Below, piece by piece: positions 18,170 to 29,366 of a stretch of 64,000 nt of DNA. The notes below the pieces were generated by a model that was not told the origin of the DNA, searched no databases, and saw only the letters and a program-made list of their open reading frames with translations. Position 1 is the first letter of the stretch. Each line of letters begins with the position of its first letter. The stretch lies in contig NZ_JACVPF010000001.1 of the NCBI RefSeq assembly GCF_018882055.1, forward strand, positions 558,001 to 622,000. Reading direction: 5' to 3'. The DNA comes from Polynucleobacter sp. es-MAR-4. Lineage in GTDB: Bacteria; Pseudomonadota; Gammaproteobacteria; Burkholderiales; Burkholderiaceae. The position numbers were made by a program, and so were the translations under genes.

Positions 18170-19177
18170 ATGTTGAGTCGTACCGCTGATTGCCTTTACT
18201 GGATGGCCCGCTATACAGAGCGCGCAGAAAATACTGCACGTATGTTGGACGTCAATCATCAAACCTCCCTTCTCCCGCAGCCTGCAGAGTTTTTAGAGCA
18301 AAGCTGGAAAAAATTACTGACGATTTCTAAACTAGAAGACGCCTTCTTGATGAAATACGATGTAGTTACTCGTGAGAATGTTTTAGATTTCATGATTTAT
18401 GAAACTAGCAATCCTTCTAGCATCGTGTCCTGCCTGTTTGCCGCTCGTGAGAATGCTCGCGTCATTCGAGGAAAAATTACTTCCGAGGCATGGGAAACTC
18501 AGAACACCACTTGGCTGGAGTTACAGCGCATTCTTGAAGCCCGCAATCAAGCCGATCCAAGCAGATTGCTGGAATGGGTAAAACATCGCTGCCATCTCTT
18601 TAGGGGCGTGATGCATGGCACTATGCTCAAGAATGAAGCCTTTTACTTTATGAATGTCGGCACCCTCCTAGAAAGAGCTGATAACACTGCTCGTATTTTA
18701 GAAACTAAATATGAAGGTCAGGCTGCACTAAAGGTACTGCGCACCGATAAAAAAGGTAAGGCAGTTGAAGGTGAGGCCGCTGAGACTATCGATGGAGCTG
18801 ATGGTGACTTTTTTGACTTCTACCACTGGGCTGCACTTCTACGTTCAGTCTCTGCTTTTGAGATCTATCGTCAGATCTACTCCGATCAAGTGACCCCTAA
18901 GCAAGTGGCTCAACTCTTGATTTTCAATAAGCAAATGCCGCGCTCACTGGTGTGCTGCGTCAATGAACTGATCCCTCTAATTGCAGAGATGAAGAATCAG
19001 CAATCCAAAGAAATTGAACGCCTGCTTGGTAAGCTCAAAGCAAGTCTGGACTATTCCGATATTGATGAGGTCTTCTCGCAAGGCTTAGAGGAGTTCATTG
19101 AGGAGTTCTTAGAGCGCATCAATCATATTGCTGATGAATTCAGTAATGCCTACCTCATACCATTAGCAGTAGCTTAA
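18170..19177 (+). CDS. Alpha-E domain protein (DUF403)
   Basis: A 335-residue all-helical protein with the family's N-terminal LSRTADCLYWMARYTERAENTARMLD and conserved acidic residues. Its biochemical role is unknown; it is thought to work with the adjacent ATP-grasp enzyme. It starts 15 bp after that gene, with AAGGGA upstream, and the transglutaminase gene follows after 8 bp. The insertion around residues 185-215 (Lys/Gly/Glu-rich) looks like a surface loop. Confidence 0.93.
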   Translation: MLSRTADCLYWMARYTERAENTARMLDVNHQTSLLPQPAEFLEQSWKKLLTISKLEDAFLMKYDVVTRENVLDFMIYETSNPSSIVSCLFAARENARVIRGKITSEAWETQNTTWLELQRILEARNQADPSRLLEWVKHRCHLFRGVMHGTMLKNEAFYFMNVGTLLERADNTARILETKYEGQAALKVLRTDKKGKAVEGEAAETIDGADGDFFDFYHWAALLRSVSAFEIYRQIYSDQVTPKQVAQLLIFNKQMPRSLVCCVNELIPLIAEMKNQQSKEIERLLGKLKASLDYSDIDEVFSQGLEEFIEEFLERINHIADEFSNAYLIPLAVA

Positions 19178-19185
19178 AGATCACT

Positions 19186-19983
19186 ATGCACCTGAAGATT
19201 CGTCACCGCACAGAATACCGCTATGAAATGCCGGTACGCTACTCCATTCAAGAGTTACGACTCACGCCACCCGATGTAGCTGGACAAACTATTGCTAAGT
19301 GGAAAGTCAGCACCCCGATTAAGGCAAGCACATCACTGGATGCTTTTGGAAACCTCTACAGCGTATTTGTTCAAGAGAATGCATACACCTCCATGATGAT
19401 TGAGGCTGAGGGTGAAGTACATACACAAGATGCTTTTGAATTTATGGATGACCCTAAGGCTGTTTCACCTTATCACCTACTCCAACAAACCAATTTGACT
19501 GAACCCACAGCAGAGATGCTGGAATATTTCGCAGCATCCCTTCCAAAGACAAACTCGATTGATGAGGTTCTAGAGTTAGCAGCAGCAGTTCAAGGAACTA
19601 TTCTGTATTTCCCAGGGCAAACCAATTCCACAACAACTGCCGCACAATCCTTTGCCATGAAATCTGGCGTTTGCCAAGATCATGCACACATCATGCTGGG
19701 TCTTTGCCGCGCCTCAGGCATACCGGCACGCTATGTCAGCGGCTATTTCTTTGCTGAAGATGCCCCTAACCTCGCAAGCCATGCCTGGATTGATTTCTGC
19801 TCAGATATTGATAAAGGACTCTGGCTTAGCATTGATATCACCAACGCCTGTTTTACCGATGCGCGCCATGTTCGCCTAGCGATTGGCAGAGATTACTACT
19901 CGGCAGCCCCCGTCAAAGGGGTTCGTTCTGGTGGCGGCGGTGAAGAGTTGAGTGCCAGCATCTCAATTGCCCAAGCCAATTAA
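19186..19983 (+). CDS. Transglutaminase-like cysteine protease family protein
   Basis: A 265-residue protein with an N-terminal beta domain and a transglutaminase-like core. The catalytic triad is visible: Cys in SGVCQDHAH (about 164), His in ASHAWIDF (about 205) and Asp in SIDITN (about 220). It could be an amidase or protease acting on the product of the adjacent ATP-grasp enzyme. It is third in the four-gene Anbu-type cluster. Confidence 0.93.
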   Translation: MHLKIRHRTEYRYEMPVRYSIQELRLTPPDVAGQTIAKWKVSTPIKASTSLDAFGNLYSVFVQENAYTSMMIEAEGEVHTQDAFEFMDDPKAVSPYHLLQQTNLTEPTAEMLEYFAASLPKTNSIDEVLELAAAVQGTILYFPGQTNSTTTAAQSFAMKSGVCQDHAHIMLGLCRASGIPARYVSGYFFAEDAPNLASHAWIDFCSDIDKGLWLSIDITNACFTDARHVRLAIGRDYYSAAPVKGVRSGGGGEELSASISIAQAN

Positions 19984-20044
19984 ATCAGCCCCCAGTAAAG
20001 TCAAGTAAGAGATAATTCAGAGGAATAATTAAAGGGGCTGCAGG

Positions 20045-20926
20045 ATGACGTATTGTGTTGGGCTTTGCCTAAAAGATGGCTTGGTATTTTTATCGGATAC
20101 CCGCACCAATGCGGGCGTTGATCAGATTGGCACCTTTAGAAAGATGTCCTTATTCCAGAAGGATAAAGATCGCTTTTTCACCCTAATGAGCGCTGGCAAC
20201 CTTGCTATTACCCAAGCAGTTAAAGAGATCTTGCTACAAGGCCAACTCCTCAATGGGAAGAATCTGTGGAATGTGGATAGCACTCACGATGCAGCTGTAG
20301 TCATCGGCGATGCCATCAAGCAGGTTTATGACCGAGATCACAAAGCGCTAGAAAAAGCAGGCATTGATTTCAATTGCAATCTCATTTTTGGCGGACAGAT
20401 TAAGGGCGAGCGCCCAAGACTCTTTAACATCTATTCAGCTGGCAACTTTATTGAGGCTACGCCAGAGACTTGTTATTTCCAGATCGGGGAATCCAAATAC
20501 GGTAAGCCAATCTTGGACAGGGTTATTAGCTTTGATACCCCACTTAATCTAGCTACCAAGTGCGCCCTCATCTCAATGGATTCAACACTCAACAGCAATA
20601 TCTCTGTTGGCCTACCGCTAGATCTATTGGTTTATGAAAAGAATTCATTGCAAGCGAGTAAGTTGGTCACCATGGATGAGTCCAACCCCTACTTCCAAAT
20701 GATTCATCAGTTATGGGGTGAAAAATTACGCTCCGCGTTTAATTCGATTGCCGAGCCTAGTTGGTCGGGAGCAACCCCATCGCGCTCGATTGCATCTCCT
20801 GCCAAGAAGATGGGTGCAGTACCAATTCATCGCAACAGCAAAGCTATTAAAAAAGTAGCTTCACCAACCAAGACAACAGTCAAAGCCAGTCCAAAGAAAA
20901 AGGTGGCTGTAAAAACTAAACGATAG
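20045..20926 (+). CDS. Anbu-type proteasome-like peptidase with basic C-terminal tail
   Basis: A 293-residue Ntn-hydrolase. The protein begins M-T-Y-C-V-G; removal of Met would expose Thr as the catalytic nucleophile, and SDTRTNAG and a Lys in FRKMSLF fit the beta-subunit active site. This is the bacterial 'ancestral beta subunit' (Anbu), a relative of HslV. Members known to me are about 240-250 residues. Here the last 45 or so are an added Ser/Pro/Ala/Lys-rich tail, resembling a histone H1 tail, that is not part of the fold. Fourth in the cluster, it starts 61 bp after the transglutaminase gene and ends at a strong terminator. No partner ATPase is nearby. Confidence 0.9.
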   Translation: MTYCVGLCLKDGLVFLSDTRTNAGVDQIGTFRKMSLFQKDKDRFFTLMSAGNLAITQAVKEILLQGQLLNGKNLWNVDSTHDAAVVIGDAIKQVYDRDHKALEKAGIDFNCNLIFGGQIKGERPRLFNIYSAGNFIEATPETCYFQIGESKYGKPILDRVISFDTPLNLATKCALISMDSTLNSNISVGLPLDLLVYEKNSLQASKLVTMDESNPYFQMIHQLWGEKLRSAFNSIAEPSWSGATPSRSIASPAKKMGAVPIHRNSKAIKKVASPTKTTVKASPKKKVAVKTKR

Positions 20927-20950
20927 TTTAGCTGCTACTCAAAAGACAAA

Positions 20951-20976
20951 AGGCCTAGATTTCTCTAGGCCTTTTT
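20951..20976. terminator. Strong bidirectional Rho-independent terminator
   Basis: A 9-bp perfect stem (20951-20959/20964-20972) with a four-base loop, extended by three A/T pairs, followed by a T-run on the plus strand and by As before it that give a U-run on the minus strand. It separates the converging Anbu gene and ppsA. Confidence 0.92.
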
Positions 20977-21005
20977 GCATATTGCTAGTGATTAGCTAGC
21001 GTGGC

Positions 21006-23408
21006 TTATGCCTCTTTCTTGCCCAACATTTCCCAAGTGGCAACTACGCTATCTGGGTTGAGAGAGATTGAAGTAATGCCTTTAGCAACCAACCAACGCG
21101 CAAAGTCTGGGTGGTCTGAAGGACCTTGACCGCAAATACCAACGTATTTGTTTTGCTTGCGGCAAGCCTCAATAGAACGAGCGATCATGAACTCAACCGC
21201 AGGGTCACGTTCATCAAAGTCAATTGCCAGCAATTCCATACCGGAGTCACGATCAAGACCCAGTGTTAACTGAGTCATATCGTTTGAACCGATTGAGAAT
21301 CCATCGAAATGCTCGAGGAATTGGTCGGCCAAAATAGCATTGGAAGGAATCTCACACATCATGATTAGGCGCAAACCTTTTTCACCACGCTTGAGACCAA
21401 ACTTCGCCATCATGTCAATCACGCGCTCAGCTTGCTTAATGGTACGAACAAACGGCACCATGATCTCGACGTTATCCAGACCCATATCTTCACGAACACG
21501 CTTCATCGCAGCGCACTCTAAAGCAAAGGCTTCGCCGAAATCTGCTGATACGTAACGGGATGCGCCACGGAAACCCAGCATTGGATTCTCTTCATCCGGC
21601 TCATAGCGTGAACCACCGATCAGCTTTTTGTACTCGTTTGACTTAAAGTCGGACAAGCGAACGATGACTGGCTTTGGATAGAAAGCAGCAGCAATCGTTG
21701 CTACACCCTCAACCAATTTGTCTTCATAGAACTGACGTGGGCTTGCATAGCCACGAGCAACGCTTTCTACAGCGCGCTTGAGGTCAGGATCAATATTTGG
21801 GTACTCCAACACAGCGCGTGGGTGTACACCAATGTAGTTGTTGATGATGAACTCGAGGCGAGCCAAACCAACACCAGCATTAGGGATCTGGCAGAAATCA
21901 AATGCCAACTGTGGATTACCAATGTTCATGGTGATCTTGACTGGGATCTCTGGCAATACACCACGAGACACTTCAGTTACTTCAGTTTCAATCAAGCCAT
22001 CATAAATATGGCCTTCGTCGCCTTCTGCACAAGAAACTGTCACCATCATGCCGTCTTGCAAATGCTCAGTCGCATCGCCGCAACCCACTACCGCAGGAAC
22101 ACCTAACTCACGAGCAATAATCGCAGCGTGACAAGTACGGCCACCACGATTGGTCACAATCGCAGAAGCACGCTTCATGACCGGCTCCCAGTTAGGATCA
22201 GTCATATCAGCAACCAATACGTCACCCGGCTGCACACGATCCATTTCGCTTGGATCACGAATCACGCGAACCGGACCTGCGCCAATCTTTTGACCAATTG
22301 CACGGCCTTTGGCGAGAACCTTAGAGGTACCCTTGAGCTTGTAGCGCATCTCAACCTGGCCTGCAGCCTGACTCTTCACTGTCTCTGGGCGTGCTTGCAG
22401 GATGTAAATACGACCATCTTGACCGTCCTTACCCCACTCAATATCCATTGGACGGCCATAGTGCTTCTCAATGATCACGGCATATTTAGCTAATTCAGTA
22501 ATGTCGGCATCTTCCAATGAAAAACGATTACGTTTCTCAGGAGCAACATCCACAGTCATTACCTTCTCAGCGGAACCTGCTGGGGCGAATTGCATCTGAA
22601 TCAACTTCGAGCCTAAGGAGCGACGAATAATCGCCTTCTTATCTTGAGCCAAAGTGGTTTTGAATACATAGAACTCATCCGGGTTCACTGCACCCTGCAC
22701 CACTGTCTCACCTAGGCCATAGCTTGAAGTGATGAATACGACATCTTCAAAGCCAGATTCGGTATCCAGAGTAAACATCACACCAGCTGCGCCCAAGTCA
22801 GAGCGAACCATACGTTGAATACCAGCAGATAAGGCTACTTCAGCGTGAGCAAAGCCCTTGTGGACGCGGTAAGAAATCGCGCGATCGTTGTATAAGGAGG
22901 CAAATACTTCACGAATCTTCTTCAGAACATCGTCAATACCTTCAACGTTCAAGAAAGTTTCTTGCTGTCCAGCAAAAGAGGCATCAGGCAAATCTTCTGC
23001 GGTTGCAGAAGAGCGCACCGCGAAAGAACCTTTACCAGAGTCATCCAATTTTTTAAATGCTGCACGAATCTCTTCGTCAAGACGCGCTTGAAACGGGGCA
23101 GTTTCAATCCAGCCTCGAATCTCTTTACCAGCTTCAGCTAGAGCGCGAACATCATCAATATTGAGATTTTCCAAACGCTTCTGAATGCGCTCGGTCAAAT
23201 TGTTATGCTCTAAGAAATCACGAAACGCTAATGATGTCGTTGCAAATCCAGTGGGAACACGAACCCCCGTGGAGGACAACTGAGAAATCATTTCACCGAG
23301 TGAGGCATTTTTACCGCCGACTGACTCAACATCGGTCATCCGGAGTTGCTCAAAAGGCAAAACATAGGCATTTGCTACATCATTACTTTGTTGCTGTTGG
23401 TTGGACAT
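21006..23408 (-). CDS. ppsA: Phosphoenolpyruvate synthase
   Basis: Makes phosphoenolpyruvate from pyruvate and ATP (giving AMP and phosphate) for gluconeogenesis. An N-terminal ATP-binding domain (with [22 protein letters not shown], about 128-149), a swivelling phosphohistidine domain with the catalytic His at 427 in GGRTCHAA, and a C-terminal PEP-binding TIM barrel are all present; 800 residues is normal. The ATG at 23408 is chosen over an open frame extending to 23558, because AGAGAG lies upstream and the protein then starts as usual before the [11 protein letters not shown] motif. It diverges from its regulator gene. Confidence 0.96.
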   Translation of the reverse strand: MSNQQQQSNDVANAYVLPFEQLRMTDVESVGGKNASLGEMISQLSSTGVRVPTGFATTSLAFRDFLEHNNLTERIQKRLENLNIDDVRALAEAGKEIRGWIETAPFQARLDEEIRAAFKKLDDSGKGSFAVRSSATAEDLPDASFAGQQETFLNVEGIDDVLKKIREVFASLYNDRAISYRVHKGFAHAEVALSAGIQRMVRSDLGAAGVMFTLDTESGFEDVVFITSSYGLGETVVQGAVNPDEFYVFKTTLAQDKKAIIRRSLGSKLIQMQFAPAGSAEKVMTVDVAPEKRNRFSLEDADITELAKYAVIIEKHYGRPMDIEWGKDGQDGRIYILQARPETVKSQAAGQVEMRYKLKGTSKVLAKGRAIGQKIGAGPVRVIRDPSEMDRVQPGDVLVADMTDPNWEPVMKRASAIVTNRGGRTCHAAIIARELGVPAVVGCGDATEHLQDGMMVTVSCAEGDEGHIYDGLIETEVTEVSRGVLPEIPVKITMNIGNPQLAFDFCQIPNAGVGLARLEFIINNYIGVHPRAVLEYPNIDPDLKRAVESVARGYASPRQFYEDKLVEGVATIAAAFYPKPVIVRLSDFKSNEYKKLIGGSRYEPDEENPMLGFRGASRYVSADFGEAFALECAAMKRVREDMGLDNVEIMVPFVRTIKQAERVIDMMAKFGLKRGEKGLRLIMMCEIPSNAILADQFLEHFDGFSIGSNDMTQLTLGLDRDSGMELLAIDFDERDPAVEFMIARSIEACRKQNKYVGICGQGPSDHPDFARWLVAKGITSISLNPDSVVATWEMLGKKEA

Positions 23409-23514
23409 AAAATACTCTCTAAAGATAAGAAAACTGGTCGAGCGGCCGAATAAAATACGGCATACTTCATTAACTACATATTGTAGTGCTGACCACGACC
23501 GATAGGCCAATCTC

Positions 23515-24342
23515 ATGTCTACCCAAACCCGCATTGTTTTTATTGTTTCTGACGGCACCGGAATTACCGCCGAGAACTTCAGCCAGTCGATTTTGGCTCA
23601 ATTTGAGGCCACTTTTAAGCATATTCGGGTACCTTTTGTAGATAGCCCTGAAAAAGCCCATGACGCCGTTTCTAGCATCAATCAGGCGGCCTCCAAATAC
23701 GGGGTTCAGCCTATCGTTTTCACCACTTTGGTGAATCCAGACCTGAATAAGATTGTCGGCAAGGCTAATGGCCTGATTCTCGATATGTTCCAGACTTTTG
23801 TGGCGCCTTTGGAGCAAGCCCTAGGGGTTAAATCGACCCATGCCATGAATCGACTTCACCATAATGCCGATACCGAAGCCTATAAAAACCGCATAGAGGC
23901 CATTAACTACTCCTTGGCCCACGATGATGGCCAGTCCAACCGCAACCTTGCTGAAGCCGATGTCATTCTCGTTGGAATATCTCGCGTAGGTAAGACGCCA
24001 ACTAGTCTGTACCTGGCAATGCAATATGGCATGAAGGCAGCCAACTACCCACTTATTCCCGAAGATTTTGAGCGTGGACAATTGCCAAAGGATTTGATTC
24101 CCTACCGCAATAAGATTTTTGGCCTAATGATCGATGCAGAGCGCCTATCTGAGATTCGCAATGAGCGACGTCCTGGTAGCAACTACGCAAAGTTGGAAAA
24201 CTGTCGCTACGAAATTAATGAAGCCACCGCCATGATGAAAAAAGAATCCATTCCTTGGGTGGCCACAACCAGCAAATCGATTGAAGAGATTGCTACCACT
24301 GTCTTGCAATCCATTAAGTCCGATAAAACCATTTTAGGCTAG
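23515..24342 (+). CDS. ppsR: PEP synthase regulatory kinase/pyrophosphorylase (DUF299)
   Basis: A bifunctional enzyme that inactivates PEP synthase by ADP-dependent Thr phosphorylation next to the catalytic His and reverses it by pyrophosphorolysis. The 275-residue protein has the N-terminal [10 protein letters not shown] motif and a P-loop-like GISRVGKT (154-161). It is divergent from ppsA across about 106 bp that should hold both promoters, the usual arrangement. Confidence 0.95.
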   Translation: MSTQTRIVFIVSDGTGITAENFSQSILAQFEATFKHIRVPFVDSPEKAHDAVSSINQAASKYGVQPIVFTTLVNPDLNKIVGKANGLILDMFQTFVAPLEQALGVKSTHAMNRLHHNADTEAYKNRIEAINYSLAHDDGQSNRNLAEADVILVGISRVGKTPTSLYLAMQYGMKAANYPLIPEDFERGQLPKDLIPYRNKIFGLMIDAERLSEIRNERRPGSNYAKLENCRYEINEATAMMKKESIPWVATTSKSIEEIATTVLQSIKSDKTILG

Positions 24343-24374
24343 TCTTTTATTGACTTAGCTTAGCCTGATTTTTT
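24336..24374 (+). terminator. Probable terminator after ppsR
   Basis: AGGCTA (24336-24341) pairs with TAGCCT (24361-24366), with a smaller inner AGTC/GACT pair, followed by a run of seven Ts. It overlaps the ppsR stop region. Confidence 0.55.
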
Positions 24375-25198
24375 TAACTACGGCGCACTCGAACCGTTTC
24401 AAATAAACAGATTGCTGCAGCAGTAGATACATTGAGTGATTCCACGCGGGGGTCAATTGGAATCGATATACCTTTAGCTTGAGCCATGAGGTCTTCAGAA
24501 ACGCCTTGGCCTTCACTTCCCATCACCCAAGCAACTGGATGCATTAATACCTTGGGCATATTGAAGAGATCTAACTCACCATCAGCAGTAGCAGCCAGTA
24601 AAGGTGCTGTTACCGCGCTCAATACTTGCGGAGTTGACCAACCCTCGTAAAGATCTAGCAAGCGATGAGCACCCATGCCAGCACGCAATACCTTGCTTGA
24701 CCAAAGGTGAGCGCAACCAGACAGCGCAATTACTTGGGTAAAGCCTGCTGCTGCCGCAGTACGCAATATAGAACCCACATTACCCGCATCCTGAATGCGA
24801 TCCAAAATAATCACATCCCCAGAAATTGTTGCAACCGATTTTTGTGGGTTTAATGCAGACTCAGGGAGATCTAATAGGCCTGCAATCTGCGGAGCATTGA
24901 CTAAATCACTGAGTAAGTCCCATAGACCTTTATCCAGTTGATAAACACGAGTCTCAGGACAAATTTCTACATGGTCATATACAGCCTGCGCGATCTCCGG
25001 GTTTTGCAAACCAAGATCAGAGGTAATCAAGGTCTTTAGCGCTGGATTGCCCACCCAGGTTTGCACTAAATGAATGCCTTCCAGCAAAGCCTGACCACAA
25101 GCAAATCTCGCCTTTTGGCCTTTAGGGCCGGGAGCTTGTAATTGACGAATTTCCTTAAACAAGGAATTGTCTTTTGAGCTGATAAATTCCATTTTCAT
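24374..25198 (-). CDS. TrmH/SpoU-family RNA 2'-O-methyltransferase
   Basis: A 274-residue SPOUT methyltransferase, expected to methylate a ribose 2'-OH in rRNA or tRNA. The three family motifs are visible: DRIQDAGNVGSILRTAAAAG (about 133-152), the VMGSEGQGVS segment (about 225) and SLNVSTAAAICLFE (about 253-266) that forms the knotted cofactor site. An N-terminal substrate-binding domain is present. The exact target is not predictable here. It follows rnhB by 8 bp at the end of the long envelope run and may be co-transcribed with it. Confidence 0.9.
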   Translation of the reverse strand: MKMEFISSKDNSLFKEIRQLQAPGPKGQKARFACGQALLEGIHLVQTWVGNPALKTLITSDLGLQNPEIAQAVYDHVEICPETRVYQLDKGLWDLLSDLVNAPQIAGLLDLPESALNPQKSVATISGDVIILDRIQDAGNVGSILRTAAAAGFTQVIALSGCAHLWSSKVLRAGMGAHRLLDLYEGWSTPQVLSAVTAPLLAATADGELDLFNMPKVLMHPVAWVMGSEGQGVSEDLMAQAKGISIPIDPRVESLNVSTAAAICLFETVRVRRS

Positions 25199-25206
25199 AA
25201 TGAGGA

Positions 25207-25800
25207 TTATCGACTATGCAGAGCTAGGACATTGCGAACCGGTGAAAAGCTTCGACGGTGTTGATCGCAGGCACCAAATTCCTTTAAGGCAGAAAAATGT
25301 GCCTCTGTTGGATAGCCCATATGTTGAGCAAAACCATACTGTGGGTGCAGCTCATGCAGAGCCATCATTTGACGATCGCGCGTCACTTTAGCCAAGATCG
25401 ATGCCGCTGAAATTGCTGGCTCCTTAGTGTCGCCCTTCACAATAGCTTCTGCTGAAATTGGAAGTTCGGGACAGCGATTGCCATCGATCAAAGCTTTATC
25501 TGGCCAGGCGCCTAAACGCGTGGTGAGATCCTCAATCGCTCGGCGCATTGCCAGCATTGTTGCCTGGAGGATATTGATCTCATCGATCTCAGCTGGGCTC
25601 GCTTCACCAATACCCCATGCTTTTGCTTTGAGCTGAATTTGCTCAAATAAAAACTCGCGTCTCGCAGCCGATAACTTCTTAGAGTCTTTTAATCCAGCAA
25701 TAGGGTTCTCAGGATCGAGAACGACCGCACCAGCGACAACTGCCCCCGCCAATGGACCCCGCCCCGCTTCATCAACACCGCATACCCAAATTACACTCAC
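25207..25800 (-). CDS. rnhB: Ribonuclease HII
   Basis: Cleaves RNA in RNA/DNA hybrids and starts removal of misincorporated ribonucleotides. The 197-residue protein has [14 protein letters not shown] with the first acidic pair, an Asp in KALIDGNR, and the final acidic residue in TRDRQM. The start is GTG, overlapping the lpxB stop as GTGA, so translation is coupled. Confidence 0.95.
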   Translation of the reverse strand: MSVIWVCGVDEAGRGPLAGAVVAGAVVLDPENPIAGLKDSKKLSAARREFLFEQIQLKAKAWGIGEASPAEIDEINILQATMLAMRRAIEDLTTRLGAWPDKALIDGNRCPELPISAEAIVKGDTKEPAISAASILAKVTRDRQMMALHELHPQYGFAQHMGYPTEAHFSALKEFGACDQHRRSFSPVRNVLALHSR

Positions 25801-26999
25801 ACAGTAGCCCGATTTTTAGTGGCGGCAATCGTTTGAGCCACAGCCTGAGCAACCAATAAACCGGTTGGCCTGCGCAAGGTCTCGTGCATTTCTGCAAAAC
25901 GCGTTTTTAGTTGGGTGACTTTGCTAGGGTTATTTAACCAAGCCAATAAGGCATCGGCTAAATTAGTTGGAGTAGCCGCATCCTGCAGAAGCTCAGGAAC
26001 AACAAACTCACCACATAAAATATTTGGGAGCCCAACATAGGGTAAGTAACCCTGTCGTTTCATGATCTGCGCGGTTAACCAAGGCACCTTATAGGAAATC
26101 ACCATTGGCTTTTTCCAGAGCGCCGCCTGTAATGTTGCTGTTCCACTGGCAATCAACACGACATCAGCAGCTTCAAGTACAGCATCAGCCTCCCCATCAA
26201 TCAAATAAATTTTGAGATCAGGATTTTTCTCAAGAGTATTTTTAAGTAGGATCTCTAGGGGTGTACGCAGGCGTGGGGTTGCCACTGGAATGACAAAGTG
26301 GAGTGCTTGTCCTGGCATGCGCTTCGCAAGCTCTGCCATCGTCTCAAAAAAGACTGGTGCAATCAATTCAATTTCAGAACCACGACTGCCCGGTAGAACG
26401 GAAATAACAACTCCATTCAAAGCATCAGCTGGAAGGCCCAAGATTTTTTCTATTTTTTGCTTTGCTATCGCTGGATTTGGCTCTAGAGGAATTTCACTCG
26501 CTAGCGGGTGCCCAACATAGCTTGCGCTAATTCCAGCACGCTCATAAATCTCAGTTTCAAAAGGGAAAATGCAAAGCATGCGTTCAACCGCCTGCTTAAT
26601 CTTAGTAATGCGCCCTGCTCGCCACGCCCAAATTGATGGCGAAACAAAATGCAAGGTTGGAATGCCTGCTTTACGCAAAGCTAACTCGACACCTAAATTA
26701 AAATCGGGGGCATCAATACCCAAGAAGACATCTGGGCGAGCTTCGCCCGTTAGATTAGCAATTAGGTCTTTGCGCAATCTCAGAATGGCAGGCAGCTGCC
26801 TAATTGCCTCTACGTAACCACGCACGCTGAGGGTCTCCATTGGCCAATCTGAACGCAGACCCTCCGCCTGCATACGCGGACCACCAATACCGAAAACCTC
26901 CAAATTAGAAGTATCGGGTATCTGCTTTAGCGCACTGAGTACTGGCGCTGCCAGCAAGTCACCCGAAGGCTCTCCGGCAACACAAGCAAGTTTAGACAC
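25797..26999 (-). CDS. lpxB: Lipid-A-disaccharide synthase
   Basis: Joins UDP-2,3-diacylglucosamine to lipid X, a glycosyl transfer at the inner face of the inner membrane in lipid A synthesis. The GT19 signature GEPSGDLLA opens the protein, and LPGSRGSEI and [16 protein letters not shown] are typical. I place the start at the GTG at 26999, just after the lpxA stop; an ATG at 27050 would overlap lpxA by 41 bp with residues that look non-conserved. The lpxD-fabZ-lpxA-lpxB order is standard. Confidence 0.95.
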   Translation of the reverse strand: MSKLACVAGEPSGDLLAAPVLSALKQIPDTSNLEVFGIGGPRMQAEGLRSDWPMETLSVRGYVEAIRQLPAILRLRKDLIANLTGEARPDVFLGIDAPDFNLGVELALRKAGIPTLHFVSPSIWAWRAGRITKIKQAVERMLCIFPFETEIYERAGISASYVGHPLASEIPLEPNPAIAKQKIEKILGLPADALNGVVISVLPGSRGSEIELIAPVFFETMAELAKRMPGQALHFVIPVATPRLRTPLEILLKNTLEKNPDLKIYLIDGEADAVLEAADVVLIASGTATLQAALWKKPMVISYKVPWLTAQIMKRQGYLPYVGLPNILCGEFVVPELLQDAATPTNLADALLAWLNNPSKVTQLKTRFAEMHETLRRPTGLLVAQAVAQTIAATKNRATV

Positions 27000-27009
27000 T
27001 CGATCTACT

Positions 27010-27807
27010 CTATCGAATGATGCCGCGTGTAGAGGCGGCAATAAAGTCATGAAACTCTGTCAGCTTTTCGGCTGTAGCGGCATCAGATGCACTAGCTTTC
27101 GCCATCTTCTGAATCTCTACCTTAGCCTCTTCAAAACTAAGGCCATCCTTGTAAAGCACTTTATATGCCTGACGCAATGCAGAAATCGTTTCACTTGAGA
27201 AACCGCGACGCTTTAGACCTTCCACGTTAATGCCGTGTGGAGAAGCTTTATCTCCAGCAGCAATAACAAATGGTGGAATGTCTTGCACTAGTGCGGAGGC
27301 GCCACCCAACATGGCATGTTGACCAATACGGACAAATTGATGTACACCGGACATGCCACCCATAATCGCCCAGTCACTCACCTTCACATGACCAGCAATT
27401 TGTGCGTTGCTTGAGAAAATGGTGTGGTTACCAATTTGGCAATCATGTGCAATATGTACATAAGCCATGATCCAGTTGTCATCACCAATTCTGGTGATGC
27501 CTTCATCCTGTGATGTGCCCGTGTGAATCGTGGTGAACTCACGAATCGTATTGCGATCACCAATGATCAATTGAGTAGGCTCACCGCGGTATTTCATATC
27601 CTGGGGAGCGCCACCGATTGCAGCAAAATGGGCAAAGTTATTTTCTTTACCGATCGTGGTGAAACCCTCGATGACGGTATGAGACCCAATCTTGCTGCCA
27701 GCGCCAATTTTGACATTAGGACCAATGACAGAATATGGCCCAATCTCTACGTCGCTAGCGATCTCAGCTTTACTATCGACTACAGCGGATGCATGAATCC
27801 GAGTCAT
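27010..27807 (-). CDS. lpxA: UDP-N-acetylglucosamine acyltransferase
   Basis: First enzyme of lipid A synthesis, moving a 3-hydroxyacyl chain from ACP to UDP-GlcNAc. It is a left-handed beta helix of hexapeptide repeats (about 1-185) with the catalytic His in [10 protein letters not shown] (about 120), and a helical C-terminal domain. The ATG at 27807 overlaps the fabZ stop as TAATG, giving 265 residues, close to the usual 262; the frame is open a further nine codons. Confidence 0.97.
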   Translation of the reverse strand: MTRIHASAVVDSKAEIASDVEIGPYSVIGPNVKIGAGSKIGSHTVIEGFTTIGKENNFAHFAAIGGAPQDMKYRGEPTQLIIGDRNTIREFTTIHTGTSQDEGITRIGDDNWIMAYVHIAHDCQIGNHTIFSSNAQIAGHVKVSDWAIMGGMSGVHQFVRIGQHAMLGGASALVQDIPPFVIAAGDKASPHGINVEGLKRRGFSSETISALRQAYKVLYKDGLSFEEAKVEIQKMAKASASDAATAEKLTEFHDFIAASTRGIIR

Positions 27808-28256
27808 TACGCACCTTTCGTACGAACAGCACAAGTAATGTTAGCTTCTGCAGCCAACTCCCCATCTACAGTAGCTTGCACCTGAAACTTATAAATACCA
27901 GCACGCTCACGCTCTAACTTGGCAGTCATAATTAGTTGATCACCAGGCAAAACTGGCTTCTTGAAGCGAGCGCCATCGATACCAGCAAAGTAATAAATGG
28001 CATTCTCTTCACGCACCTCTGAAAAAGTAAGTAGTGCAGCAGTTTGAGCAAGCGCTTCAATAATTAAGACGCCGGGCATTACTGGAAAATCTGGGAAGTG
28101 CCCTTGAAAGAATGGCTCATTCATAGTGACATTCTTGAGTGCTGTAATACTTTGGCGAGGCTCAATCTCCAATACACGATCCACCAATAAAAATGGATAG
28201 CGATGTGGCAACAATTTCAAAATTTGATTGATATCGATAGCGATGGGTTTGCTCAT
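27807..28256 (-). CDS. fabZ: 3-hydroxyacyl-ACP dehydratase
   Basis: Dehydrates 3-hydroxyacyl-ACP in fatty acid elongation and competes with LpxA/LpxD for the same substrate. The 149-residue hot-dog protein has the catalytic His in [12 protein letters not shown] and Glu in [11 protein letters not shown]. It lies between lpxD (49 bp upstream) and lpxA (overlapping). Confidence 0.97.
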   Translation of the reverse strand: MSKPIAIDINQILKLLPHRYPFLLVDRVLEIEPRQSITALKNVTMNEPFFQGHFPDFPVMPGVLIIEALAQTAALLTFSEVREENAIYYFAGIDGARFKKPVLPGDQLIMTAKLERERAGIYKFQVQATVDGELAAEANITCAVRTKGA

Positions 28257-28305
28257 ATGTTTACCTGCTGGATAAAGTTTTTAATTTTTTAATATGGTGA
28301 CGATA

Positions 28306-29361
28306 TTATTTAGATTTATCTAATAATCGTAAGCGCTGACGTATTTTATCGAGGCCGCGTAGAATCGCTGCATTTTTCTCCCAGGCACCATGGAGCATTG
28401 AAGGATAAACGCCTGTGTAGTGCTGTCCGGGCTCGGTAATGGAGCGAATAATTGATGTGTTTCCAGATACTGTCGTTCTATCAGCAATTGTGAGGTGCCC
28501 GGCAAAGTTAGCCGCGCCTCCAATGATGCAGAAATTACCAATTTTGGTGCTACCTGAGATCGCTGCGCAACCAGCGATCACACAGCAGTTACCCACTACT
28601 ACGTTATGGGCGATCTGGACTTGGTTATCAATCTTTGTTCCGCTACCTATTTCGGTATTACTCATGGCGCCGCGATCGATCGTAGTCGATGCCCCGATCT
28701 CAACATCATTGCCGATTGCTACAGCACCAGTCTGAGGAATTTTGACCCACTCACCACCTGCAGCTGAAAAGTCAGGGGCGAAACCAAAACCATCAGAGCC
28801 AATTACAGCACCGCTATGAATAATGCAGCGCTCACCAATAATGGTTTCTGAATAAATCGAGACATTCGGGTATATCAAAGTGTCGCTGCCAATAGCAGAA
28901 TTTCTGGCAACCGAAGTATTACCCAACAAGGTAACGCGCTCACCTAATTTCACACCAGGACCGATGTGCACAAAGGGTCCGATGTGACATGAAGCAGGAA
29001 TGACTACAGAAGGGTCAATTGCTGCACTAGGGTGAACTCCTGCGGCATAAATGGGCGCCAAAATCTTAGCAAAGTGCTGCGCCATTCTGGCAAAAGTAGC
29101 ATAGGGGTTCTTGGAGACAAAATACACCCGGCCTGCCGATTGACCTCCAGGATTTGCCTGCAGAAAATCGAGATCTGCTTGATTAACAATCAAGCCACCT
29201 GCGCCACTATCACTAGCTTGCTGTCGGTAGAGCGGATTGGAGAGAAAAGATATTTGGCTTGACTGGGCTCGCTCGAGAGGAGCGAGACCCTGAAGCGCGA
29301 GGGAGCCATCCCCCACCAAGCTTACTTGAAACTGTTCGGCCAGCTCGATGGCGGTGGGCAT
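28306..29361 (-). CDS. lpxD: UDP-3-O-(3-hydroxyacyl)glucosamine N-acyltransferase
   Basis: Third step of lipid A synthesis, adding the second 3-hydroxyacyl chain. An N-terminal uridine-binding domain (about 1-100) precedes the hexapeptide beta helix (about 105-300) with the catalytic His in [12 protein letters not shown]; a C-terminal helix follows. The 351-residue length is normal. It starts 5 bp after ompH, in the bamA-ompH-lpxD order. Confidence 0.97.
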   Translation of the reverse strand: MPTAIELAEQFQVSLVGDGSLALQGLAPLERAQSSQISFLSNPLYRQQASDSGAGGLIVNQADLDFLQANPGGQSAGRVYFVSKNPYATFARMAQHFAKILAPIYAAGVHPSAAIDPSVVIPASCHIGPFVHIGPGVKLGERVTLLGNTSVARNSAIGSDTLIYPNVSIYSETIIGERCIIHSGAVIGSDGFGFAPDFSAAGGEWVKIPQTGAVAIGNDVEIGASTTIDRGAMSNTEIGSGTKIDNQVQIAHNVVVGNCCVIAGCAAISGSTKIGNFCIIGGAANFAGHLTIADRTTVSGNTSIIRSITEPGQHYTGVYPSMLHGAWEKNAAILRGLDKIRQRLRLLDKSK

Positions 29362-29366
29362 AAAAC

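Noticed and set aside
23409-23558. 50-codon N-terminal extension of ppsA
   Set aside because: It covers the divergent promoter region and part of ppsR, is not conserved in the family, and an ATG with a ribosome site follows it.
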